Of a stretch of DNA of 64,000 bases, positions 27,207 through 34,236 are shown piece by piece. A program made the translations under genes and the position numbers. The notes beneath the pieces are model-generated. The model was given only the letters and a program-made list of their open reading frames with translations, was not told the origin of the DNA and did no database searches. The stretch's first letter is position 1, and every line of letters begins with the position of its first letter. Source of the stretch: Niallia taxi (GTDB lineage: Bacteria > Bacillota > Bacilli > Bacillales > Cytobacillaceae). The stretch covers positions 2,280,001 through 2,344,000 of the forward strand of contig NZ_CP102589.1 in assembly GCF_032818155.1 (NCBI RefSeq), in the 5' to 3' direction.

Positions 27207-27221
27207 ATGTAAGCGCTACCT
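27207..27221 (+). promoter_or_regulatory. cre site between the EIIA and EIIC genes
   Basis: ATGTAAGCGCTACCT fits the degenerate CcpA consensus WTGNAANCGNWNNCW. It begins just after the EIIA stop and precedes the EIIC ribosome binding site, so it could act as an intra-operon roadblock. Confidence 0.5.
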
Positions 27222-27242
27222 AAAATGTTAGGGGGTCTACTC

Positions 27243-28661
27243 ATGATTAAGCAAGCTGTTGATTTTGTGTTAGATTTAGGTCCTTCCATCATGCTTCCCA
27301 TCATCATGACGGTTTTTGGATTGCTGTTAAGGCAAGGCTTTAAAAAATCATTAACAGCAGGTATTACCATTGGAATTGGCTTCATTGGCGTAAATCTTGT
27401 TATTGGACTTTTATCAGGAGCGATCGGACCTGCAGCACAGGCAATGGTTGAAAAGCTCGGCTTGAATTTGGATATTTTGGATGTTGGCTGGCCAATCGGT
27501 GCGGCGATTTCCTTTGGAACACCAGTAGCACCATTAATGATTCCATTAGTTTTAGTTTTAAACGTAATCATGCTGTCTACTAATTTAACAAAAACGCTAA
27601 ATGTAGATATTTGGAACTTTTGGCATCTAATCTTTGCTGCATCTGTTACTTATTATGCCTATGACAATATGATTCTAGCAATTGCCGTTGGATTGATTGT
27701 CTCAGCCATCACCCTCAAACTAGCAGACTGGACTGCACCAGCAGTTGAGCACCACTTTGGCCTCAAGGGCGTTTCCATGGCTCACTCGGAGACAGTAAAC
27801 TTTGCACCAATCACTTATGCAAGTAATCGAATTGTAGATAAAATCCCTGGAATCAATAAAATCGAGGCAGATCCGGAAACATTAAAGAAACGATTTGGAA
27901 TTTTTGGTGAACCGCTTGTAATGGGATTAGTGCTTGGCCTCCTGATTGGCTTCCTTGGCGGTTATGACGCTAAAGGAATTCTAACATTAGGTATTCAAAT
28001 GTCAGCTGTATTAATTTTGATGCCAAGAATGGTAGCTCTGTTAATGGAAGGACTTATTCCAATATCAGAAGGAGCACGTGATTTAATTAATAAGAAGTTC
28101 CCTGGTAAAAATGTTTATATTGGTCTAGATACAGCCATTGTGATTGGAACAGCATCCAATATGGCAGTAGCACTGATTATGGTGCCGATAACGCTGTTAT
28201 TAGCTGTCATTCTCCCATATAACGGCATGCTTCCATTTGCAGATTTCGCTGTCCTTCCATTTACCGTCGTATGGGCCGTTGCAGCAGCACGCGGCAATAT
28301 TATTCGCGGCATTATTAACAGTATTGTCACATTGATGATCGTTTTCTTTATTGCAACGAATCTAGCAGATTTAGCAACGACGATGGGAAGAGCAGTAGGC
28401 TTTGATTTTCCAGAAGGAGCAACACAGATTTCGGGAATTGATTTAGGCTCACATGTTATTCCATGGATTATTGTCCGCTTACTTGATCCAAGTAATCCGT
28501 ATTTTATTGCAGCGATTGTTGCCGCACTTGCATATTGTTTACTGTGGTATTGGGTCAGAAATGATATTAAGAGGCAATATGCGAAGGAAATGGGCTTAGA
28601 TGCAAAGACATTAAAGCCAGTTGAAGCAGTACAAGAAAATGAAAACGCTTATAAAGCGTAA
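27243..28661 (+). CDS. PTS galactitol-family EIIC subunit (GatC-like)
   Basis: The 472-residue permease has about eleven hydrophobic segments and GatC landmarks: VDFVLDLGPSIMLPIIM at the start, VDVGWP-like LDVGWPIGAAISFGTPVAP (about 80-98), NFWHLIFAASV, and GLDTAIVIGTASNMAVALI in the second half. It transports and phosphorylates a hexitol or related polyol. An upstream ATG at 27225 would include the AGGGGGT ribosome binding site, so I start at 27243. The galactitol catabolic partners GatY, GatZ and tagatose-6-phosphate kinase are absent, so the substrate may differ. Confidence 0.88.
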   Translation: MIKQAVDFVLDLGPSIMLPIIMTVFGLLLRQGFKKSLTAGITIGIGFIGVNLVIGLLSGAIGPAAQAMVEKLGLNLDILDVGWPIGAAISFGTPVAPLMIPLVLVLNVIMLSTNLTKTLNVDIWNFWHLIFAASVTYYAYDNMILAIAVGLIVSAITLKLADWTAPAVEHHFGLKGVSMAHSETVNFAPITYASNRIVDKIPGINKIEADPETLKKRFGIFGEPLVMGLVLGLLIGFLGGYDAKGILTLGIQMSAVLILMPRMVALLMEGLIPISEGARDLINKKFPGKNVYIGLDTAIVIGTASNMAVALIMVPITLLLAVILPYNGMLPFADFAVLPFTVVWAVAAARGNIIRGIINSIVTLMIVFFIATNLADLATTMGRAVGFDFPEGATQISGIDLGSHVIPWIIVRLLDPSNPYFIAAIVAALAYCLLWYWVRNDIKRQYAKEMGLDAKTLKPVEAVQENENAYKA

Positions 28662-28683
28662 ATAAAACTAGGGGGATGTTAAA

Positions 28684-28965
28684 ATGGCCAAAAAAATCTT
28701 AGTTTCCTGTGGAACTGCTGTAGCTACATCAACAGTTGTCGCTAAAAAAATTGAAGAAATGCTGAAAAATAAGGGATTAAATGTTGTCGTGGAACAATGT
28801 AAAGCATCTGAAGTTCCTTCAAAGGCAGCGAGAGCGGATTTAATTGTGACAACAACACCAGTCAGTGATACAGGTAATACACCAGTTATTCAAACGATTT
28901 CCTTTTTAACAGGTGTTGGAATTGATGCAGATATAGAAAAAATCATATCTCATATTGACAAATAA
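28684..28965 (+). CDS. PTS galactitol-family EIIB subunit (GatB-like)
   Basis: The 93-residue cytoplasmic protein carries the phosphocysteine loop ILVSCGTAVATSTVVA with Cys9 and has the normal EIIB length. It takes phosphate from EIIA and passes it to the incoming polyol at EIIC. It lies 22 nt after EIIC and is followed by a strong hairpin that may attenuate expression of the downstream enzymes. Confidence 0.9.
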   Translation: MAKKILVSCGTAVATSTVVAKKIEEMLKNKGLNVVVEQCKASEVPSKAARADLIVTTTPVSDTGNTPVIQTISFLTGVGIDADIEKIISHIDK

Positions 28966-28970
28966 AACAG

Positions 28971-29012
28971 GAAAAAGCAAAAAAACGATAATAAGTTTTT
29001 TTGCTTTTTCTG
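28971..29012 (+). terminator. Strong hairpin between EIIB and downstream genes
   Basis: A perfect 16-bp stem pairs GAAAAAGCAAAAAAAC (28971-28986) with GTTTTTTTGCTTTTTC (28995-29010), loop GATAATAA. There is no long T run after it beyond the stem itself, so partial termination or mRNA stabilisation is likely, with readthrough into the next genes. Confidence 0.7.
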
Positions 29013-29028
29013 CAAATGGAGGATACGT

Positions 29029-29484
29029 ATGAAACAGTATCGTTACACAACTTCTGTGTTTTTACTTTCCATTATACTTCCAGTACTTATCATGTTGGGC
29101 TTATTTATATGGGCGCTCCTACAGGTAATAAACAGTGGATTAGTTGGCATATATCCGCTCATTTTAACAGCAATGCCTGTTTTATTCATCACCTCTGTAA
29201 TCGGGATAAATAATCCATCAAGTATTACCTTAACGACAGAGTCCATTATATTTGAAGGCTTTTGGAGCAGGCATGAATATAAGTGGGAGGACGTAAAGGA
29301 ATTGACATTAAAGGATTATGGCTATGTAGGCAAAGCATTTATAAAAATTGGCAGATTCCGCCTGCTTGGTGGAAGATATTGGGTTTCCTACAAGCTTGCA
29401 GGCTATAAGGATTTATTAGCAGTGATAAAAGAATTGGAAGGACGTGAAAAGCATGAAGGACCGGAAACCGTACAATCGAAATGA
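29029..29484 (+). CDS. Small membrane protein with PH-like domain, unknown function
   Basis: The 151-residue product has two N-terminal membrane segments (about 8-33 and 40-60) followed by a strand-rich region of about 80 residues (SSITLTTESIIFEGFWSRHEYKWEDVKELTL..., split) resembling bacterial PH/YdbT-like domains. I do not recognise a function. It sits inside the PTS/dehydrogenase cluster, 22 nt before the alcohol dehydrogenase gene, so it is probably co-expressed with it. It may be a membrane accessory protein, but this is speculation. Confidence 0.6.
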   Translation: MKQYRYTTSVFLLSIILPVLIMLGLFIWALLQVINSGLVGIYPLILTAMPVLFITSVIGINNPSSITLTTESIIFEGFWSRHEYKWEDVKELTLKDYGYVGKAFIKIGRFRLLGGRYWVSYKLAGYKDLLAVIKELEGREKHEGPETVQSK

Positions 29485-29506
29485 GGGAAAACGTCAAGAA
29501 GGCCAG

Positions 29507-30532
29507 ATGAAAGTAGCTTCCTTCTATAATAAAAACAACATTAAATATGAAGACAGACAAATCCCTTCCATTGAAAGGGATGAAGTATTAATTAAAATGG
29601 AATACTGCGGTCTTTGCGGAACAGATATTCATAAGGTACTAGATGAAAAAGTAGCAGCTCAAACTGTTCTTGGACATGAGGTCGCAGGAACAATCGTAAA
29701 GATAGGAGCAAACATAAAGGATTATCAGGTTGGTGACAGAGTTTTTGTTGCTCATCATGTACCGTGTTTCACTTGTCATTATTGCAAAAGAGGTTCCTAC
29801 AGCCTATGCCCTCAATTTACACAAACAAATCTTGATCCAGGCGGCTTTGCAGAATATATTCGAGTCCCAGCATTACATGTAAAACACACAATGGGACACC
29901 TGCCAGAAAGCATGAGTTATGAGGAAGGAGCATTGGTAGAACCTATTGCCTGCTGTTTGCACGGATTTGAATTAATAGACACACATCCTGGAGATACCGT
30001 TGTTATTATGGGTGCAGGTCAAATTGGGCTCTTGCAAGTCCAACTAGCAAAAAGTCTGCTTGCAGCAAACATTATTGTAAGTGATATTAATCCATATCGA
30101 CTGGAAAAATCGTTGGAATTTGGTGCTGACGTGGCGATTAATAGTCTGCAGGAGGATGTAGTCACAAGCATTATGGAGCAGACAAATGGAAAGGGAGCAG
30201 ACATTGTTATCATTTCAGCAGGTATCCAACAATTGCTTCCACAAGCAATGGAATGTGTGTCAAGAGGTGGTACTGTATTAGTTTTTGCTCCATTTTCAAA
30301 CACAGACGTAGCAATTCCAGCAGCACGATTTTTTCTTGATGAAATAAAGGTTGTCGGCTCCTATTCATCCAATCCTTACAACTATGAAAGAGCTATTAAC
30401 ATGCTACGAAACAACGTATTTAATGTAGAAAAAATGATTACACATCGTTTTCCATTATCAGAGCTTGATCTAGCAATAGCCACCGCTCATAATCCGTCGG
30501 AACAGGTTTTAAAGGTACTAATAAAACCATAG
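29507..30532 (+). CDS. Zinc-dependent polyol (phosphate) dehydrogenase
   Basis: The 341-residue medium-chain dehydrogenase resembles sorbitol and galactitol-1-phosphate dehydrogenases. It has the catalytic zinc region YCGLCGTDIHK and GHEVAGTIVKIGANI, the four-Cys structural zinc loop CFTCHYCKRGSYSLC, and the NAD-binding VVIMGAGQIGLLQVQLA. An in-frame GTG at 29444 overlaps the previous gene, so I take the ATG at 29507, just after AAGAAGG. With the galactitol-type PTS it probably oxidises the imported polyol phosphate to a ketose phosphate. It is followed 14 nt later by the first SDR gene. Confidence 0.85.
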   Translation: MKVASFYNKNNIKYEDRQIPSIERDEVLIKMEYCGLCGTDIHKVLDEKVAAQTVLGHEVAGTIVKIGANIKDYQVGDRVFVAHHVPCFTCHYCKRGSYSLCPQFTQTNLDPGGFAEYIRVPALHVKHTMGHLPESMSYEEGALVEPIACCLHGFELIDTHPGDTVVIMGAGQIGLLQVQLAKSLLAANIIVSDINPYRLEKSLEFGADVAINSLQEDVVTSIMEQTNGKGADIVIISAGIQQLLPQAMECVSRGGTVLVFAPFSNTDVAIPAARFFLDEIKVVGSYSSNPYNYERAINMLRNNVFNVEKMITHRFPLSELDLAIATAHNPSEQVLKVLIKP

Positions 30533-30546
30533 AAGGAGGGAAAACC

Positions 30547-31248
30547 ATGCTCGATTTATCATTAAATAATAAGGTTGTCCTTGTAACAGGTGTGGATGAT
30601 TTGCTGGGTGCAGCTATTTGTAAAAGATTAGCTGAAGCTGGAGCGATCGTTTGGATACATCGTTTTAATACGAGCGATGCAGTCGATCTTCAAAGGGAGA
30701 TTAGCGCATTCGGTGGGTTAGCTTCCGTTATAACAAGTGACCTGCAAACAGCAGCTGAGGTTCAAGCGGTTGTTAAGAAAATAACGAAGGAAAATGGAAA
30801 AATAGATGTACTTATTAATTACGCAGAAGAATCTGCCAAAACATCCATTGATCAGCTGACACCATCAGCTTGGAAAGCTGCGTTTCAAGTGAATTTAGAT
30901 GTGCCCTTTCTTTGCTGTCAAGCAATCATCCCAGTCATGCTGGGACTAAAAGGAGGAACTATTATTAATATAACCTCACAAGCAGCTAGCACGGGTGATG
31001 TTGGACCAGATTATGCTGCAGGTAAAAGTGCATTCCAATCCTTTACGAAGGGGCTGGCAACAGAATTTAAAGGGACAATTATTAAAGTAAAGGAACTGGT
31101 TGCACCAATTTCTTTACACAATCAGAATAGCAGCCTCCAAGTGAAAAATAAAGTAATGGCAGCTGTTGCAAATAAGTTATTGCTTTTATGTTCTCCTTAT
31201 TTAGATGAAGAAATAGAAGAATTGAATAAGGAGGGCGTGAATAAATGA
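30547..31248 (+). CDS. Degenerate short-chain dehydrogenase/reductase
   Basis: The 233-residue protein has the SDR fold and the catalytic YAAGK (about 155) with an upstream ITSQAAS serine. Its cofactor motif reads TGVDDLLG instead of TGxxxGxG, with Leu19 replacing the middle Gly, and the NNAG motif reads NYAE. The C-terminal substrate region also ends early. It may bind nucleotide weakly or act as a structural partner of the canonical SDR encoded next, with which it overlaps by 4 nt (ATGA). Confidence 0.75.
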   Translation: MLDLSLNNKVVLVTGVDDLLGAAICKRLAEAGAIVWIHRFNTSDAVDLQREISAFGGLASVITSDLQTAAEVQAVVKKITKENGKIDVLINYAEESAKTSIDQLTPSAWKAAFQVNLDVPFLCCQAIIPVMLGLKGGTIINITSQAASTGDVGPDYAAGKSAFQSFTKGLATEFKGTIIKVKELVAPISLHNQNSSLQVKNKVMAAVANKLLLLCSPYLDEEIEELNKEGVNK

Positions 31249-31985
31249 CGATAAAAAACATTCTAATTATTGGCGGAGCAAGCGGGATTGGCAAAGAAAT
31301 CGCTTTGCATTTTGCTAAAGATGGACATCGGATTGCTGTTGCAGATATAAATAAGCAGGCATTAACACAAATGGTCATTGACAGTGGTCACCATAATCTT
31401 GTTCCTTTTGAGGTTGATGCAAGTTGTTGGGAAAGCGTCGCGTCACTTGCAAATGAAATCAAAAAAAGGTTTGGTTTTCTTCATATACTAGTTTACTCAG
31501 CAGGTATTACTAAATCAGTGAAATTTTTGGATATTGACTGGGCTACTTGGAACAAAACGATGGCTGTTAATCTGCACGGTCTTTTTTACAGCATTAAATT
31601 CTGTCAACCGATACTAGAGCAGGGTGGAAGCATCATCATCATTGGCTCAGGCTCTGCCATAACAGGTACTGGTGGCGGCATTCACTATGCAGCATCAAAG
31701 GGAGGAGCCTTTGGTTTAATGAGATCACTTGTTACAGAGCTTGGCAAAAATAATATTAACATCAATGTTGTTGCACCAAGAGTGATTGAGTCGGATATGC
31801 TTAAAAGTTTATACCCAACAGAACAATCCAAGCAGAGCTTAACAAAAGAAATCCCAATTGGCAGATTCGGAACACCTAGTGATGTTTTCCATGCAGTCAA
31901 TTATTTAAGCAGTGCAAAAGGGAAATATGTGCATGGGCAAATCCTGTTGCTTGATGGCGGGAGAACGTATAAACAATCACTTTAA
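31245..31985 (+). CDS. Short-chain dehydrogenase/reductase
   Basis: This 246-residue SDR has all classical elements: IIGGASGIGKEIALHFA (about 6-22), Asp in the second strand end suggesting NAD preference (AVADIN), YSAG in place of NNAG, IIIIGSGSAITG with the catalytic Ser, YAASKGGAFGLMRSL (about 148-162), and a C-terminal LLLDGGRTY. Likely a polyol or ketose oxidoreductase. It overlaps the preceding SDR gene, so the two are made together. A terminator follows directly, marking the end of the PTS-dehydrogenase transcript. Confidence 0.88.
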   Translation: MTIKNILIIGGASGIGKEIALHFAKDGHRIAVADINKQALTQMVIDSGHHNLVPFEVDASCWESVASLANEIKKRFGFLHILVYSAGITKSVKFLDIDWATWNKTMAVNLHGLFYSIKFCQPILEQGGSIIIIGSGSAITGTGGGIHYAASKGGAFGLMRSLVTELGKNNININVVAPRVIESDMLKSLYPTEQSKQSLTKEIPIGRFGTPSDVFHAVNYLSSAKGKYVHGQILLLDGGRTYKQSL

Positions 31986-31987
31986 AC

Positions 31988-32019
31988 AAATGCCGGGAAT
32001 AGAAGTTTCCGGCATTTTT
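31988..32019 (+). terminator. Terminator after the second SDR gene
   Basis: AAATGCCGG (31988-31996) pairs with CCGGCATTT (32009-32017), followed by T residues. Confidence 0.88.
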
Positions 32020-32055
32020 GTGCCAGGACGTGGTGATTTTAAAAAAGATATGCTG

Positions 32056-32082
32056 TAATATGTTCTTATACATAACATTTGT
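32056..32082 (-). promoter_or_regulatory. Paired operator (site E), inverted, before the second SorC gene
   Basis: On the minus strand ACAAATGT (32075-32082) and ACATATTA (32056-32063) are separated by 11 nt, the same spacing as sites A-D, and the linker ends in AGA as in sites C and D. The site lies 33 nt upstream of the SorC gene start, which suggests autoregulation. Confidence 0.65.
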
Positions 32083-32114
32083 AATTTAGATTAGCGATTA
32101 AGGAGATGATAAAA

Positions 32115-33065
32115 GTGGAGTGGCAAGAAAAACGACAATTAGTGAAGGTTTCCAGCATGTATTATCATGATGGATTAACACAAGCACAAATTGCGCAAAA
32201 ATTAGGTGTATCAAGACCAGTTATATCCAAGCTGCTGCAAAGGGCAAAGGATGAAGGAATTGTTAAAATATATATTAAGGATGAAAGTGTTCACACAGTT
32301 GAATTAGAAAGACAGCTTGAGCAATATTTTGGGCTAAGTGATGCTGTCGTTGTCCCAAATAATGGACTGTCAGAGGAAATGGCCAAACGCGAGGTAGGTC
32401 AAGCTGGAGCAAGCTATATTTCCAACAATATTAAAGATGTTAAAAGCATTGGCATCTCCTGGGGAGAAACACTGGCACATCTTGTTCAGGAATATCCATA
32501 TGAACGCAGAGAGGAAGTAACAGTTGTCCCATTAGAAGGGGGAATGGGAGTGAAGCAAGTACAAATTCATGCAAATCAGCTTGCTAATGAATTAGCAAAA
32601 AAACTGCAAAGTACTTGTACTTATTTGTATGCTCCTGCTATTGTGGAAACAGAAGAACTAAAAGAACGGCTTATGGGAATGGAGGATGTTCAAACAGTAT
32701 TAGAAATCGGCCGCAATGTGGATGTTGCCCTTATTGGAATAGGAAATCCTTATGCAAATTCAACATTGATGAGATTAGGGTATATACAAGAACATGATTT
32801 AACACAGCTTCGAGAAGTTGGAACGATTGGCGATATAGGATTTAGGTTTTTTGATGAAAACGGCGCACCAATAAATGATTCTTTAAACACGAAAGTAATC
32901 GGGATTACGTTAGCTGAGTTTCAGAAAATTAAAAAAGTAATTGCCGTCGTGGAAGGACAGCATAAAGTAGAAAGTATATTAGGAGCATTAAAAGGAAAAT
33001 TTATTGATGTATTAATTACCGACGAATTAACGGCAAGTGCTATTATAAAGAAAATGACTATATAA
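32115..33065 (+). CDS. SorC family regulator 2
   Basis: The 316-residue protein has the same two-domain plan as the first SorC protein of the island: helix-turn-helix (about 18-48, DGLTQAQIAQKLGVSRPVIS) and sugar-phosphate-binding domain (about 60-316, with GISWGETLAHLVQEYP, VPLEGGMG and VVEGQHKVESILGALKG). An ATG at 32106 directly abuts the AAGGAG site, so the GTG at 32115 with 9-nt spacing is the better start. It is preceded by an inverted copy of the island operator and probably controls the galactitol-type PTS set. Confidence 0.87.
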   Translation: MEWQEKRQLVKVSSMYYHDGLTQAQIAQKLGVSRPVISKLLQRAKDEGIVKIYIKDESVHTVELERQLEQYFGLSDAVVVPNNGLSEEMAKREVGQAGASYISNNIKDVKSIGISWGETLAHLVQEYPYERREEVTVVPLEGGMGVKQVQIHANQLANELAKKLQSTCTYLYAPAIVETEELKERLMGMEDVQTVLEIGRNVDVALIGIGNPYANSTLMRLGYIQEHDLTQLREVGTIGDIGFRFFDENGAPINDSLNTKVIGITLAEFQKIKKVIAVVEGQHKVESILGALKGKFIDVLITDELTASAIIKKMTI

Positions 33066-33148
33066 TTTATATATCCTCTTTTTTATAAAGGTTTTTTGTG
33101 ATCAAAACGGGTTCAAAAATTTAGACTAATTGGCGAGGAGAGGTTCGT

Positions 33149-33484
33149 ATGGAAATTACAGAGTTTGATGTCTCCCTTTATTGTTCACGCTGTCAAGATG
33201 AAACCCTGCATTATGTTCATTATTTAAACAATAAAATCTCAAGTACCGAGTGTACTAATTGCCACCGTAAAATTGATATGCACCTAAATCCGAAAAGGGA
33301 ATTGTATAAAGAGATATATAAGCGAGTAGTTTCAAAACCGACCCGTCTAACCGAGGAGTACAGTCAAGATTTGAATAAGTTTATCGTTGGTGTCCCAAAA
33401 CGGGCTCTTAGTAAACCGTATCGGTTAATGAAATACGTTGACGAAACAAGAATTGCCTTAAAAAAATTTAAAAGTCATCATTGA
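33149..33484 (+). CDS. Small zinc-ribbon-like protein of unknown function
   Basis: The 111-residue protein begins with two Cys pairs (YCSRCQDE at about 10-17 and ECTNCHRK at about 33-40) that look like a zinc ribbon. A basic helical region with RVVSKPTR and RALSKPYRLM repeats follows. It resembles short uncharacterised Bacillus proteins. It is a monocistronic gene with AGGAGAGG before the ATG and a terminator after it. No function is assigned. Confidence 0.7.
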   Translation: MEITEFDVSLYCSRCQDETLHYVHYLNNKISSTECTNCHRKIDMHLNPKRELYKEIYKRVVSKPTRLTEEYSQDLNKFIVGVPKRALSKPYRLMKYVDETRIALKKFKSHH

Positions 33485-33489
33485 AGCAA

Positions 33490-33522
33490 AGCAGGATAGA
33501 AGTTTCTATTCTGTTTTTTTTT
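33490..33522 (+). terminator. Terminator after the zinc-ribbon gene
   Basis: CAGGATAGAA (from 33492) pairs with TTCTATTCTG (to 33513) with one G-T pair and a long T run. Confidence 0.8.
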
Positions 33523-33857
33523 TGTGTTAGAAATGCTGTGTTTCTATATTGACATACAGCATTTTTTTGACATTAAGTAAGCGACCTGAATATTGCCGTT
33601 CATATACGCAATCCTTTAAACATTTTGAAGCATAGTTAAATTGAATGTCATTTTCGGAATGCTGTGTTCCTGTATGGAGAATTTGAAAACTATTTAAGAT
33701 GCTATTCTAAGTAAATAGAAGGCTAAAGAAAATAGGTAATAACCATTTTGGTAAAAAAGGAAAAAAATTCATTTTGGTACTTTTTTTCAATTAAACTATA
33801 GATTATAATAACTGTACTACGCATAATAGTACACTTAGTACAGATGGGGGGCTGGAT
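33523..33857. other. Intergenic region with a second hairpin and regulatory sites
   Basis: AAATGCTGT (33531-33539) and ACAGCATTT (33556-33564) form a further terminator-like hairpin. Its left part, AAATGCTGTGTTTCTATATTG, recurs imperfectly at about 33658-33677. The right end carries the promoter and operator of the GntR/ABC operon. I see no coding sequence. Confidence 0.45.
33804..33833 (+). promoter_or_regulatory. -10 box and inverted repeat operator of the YtrA-type operon
   Basis: TATAAT (33804-33809) is followed by TGTACTA (33813-33819) and TAGTACA (33827-33833), a perfect 7-bp inverted repeat with 7-nt spacer. A further TTAGTACAG follows. Position over the transcription start fits autorepression by the GntR protein encoded next. 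Confidence 0.65.
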
Positions 33858-34220
33858 ATGTTTGAACTGGATATTAGAAGCAGGACACCTATCTACGAAC
33901 AGCTTGTAGAAAAATTCGTCGAGCTGATTGTCACAGGTGTATTGAAGGCAGATGAACAGCTTCCGTCTGTTCGCACACTTGCAACACAGGTGACAATCAA
34001 TCCTAATACAATCCAAAAAGCGTATCGAGAGCTTGAAGTAAAAGGCTATATCTATTCTGTTAAAGGAAAAGGCAGTTATGTTAAGGCTTCTGAATTTATT
34101 CAAGATGACAGTAAAAAAGTCGAGGCACTTGCAAAATTGGATAAAGCAATTAAGGAAGCACTGTACTTAGGCGTATCGCCAGAGGAATTGCTTTTGCATA
34201 TTAAAAAGCAGATAAATTAA
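33858..34220 (+). CDS. GntR family regulator, YtrA subfamily
   Basis: The 120-residue protein has the GntR winged helix (FELDIRSRTPIYEQLVEKFV, then DEQLPSVRTLATQVTINPNTIQKAYRELEVKGYIYSVKGKG, split) and only a short C-terminal helical tail, as in YtrA. YtrA-type repressors control adjacent ABC transporters and respond in some bacilli to cell-envelope antibiotics. It lies 16 nt before the ATPase gene, and a palindromic operator overlaps its promoter. Confidence 0.88.
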   Translation: MFELDIRSRTPIYEQLVEKFVELIVTGVLKADEQLPSVRTLATQVTINPNTIQKAYRELEVKGYIYSVKGKGSYVKASEFIQDDSKKVEALAKLDKAIKEALYLGVSPEELLLHIKKQIN

Positions 34221-34236
34221 TGGAGGTGTTAGGCCT

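Noticed and set aside
27243..28965. Annotating the second PTS as a galactitol utilisation system
   Set aside because: Only the permease family supports galactitol. Tagatose-bisphosphate aldolase subunits and tagatose-6-phosphate kinase are missing, so I named only the family.
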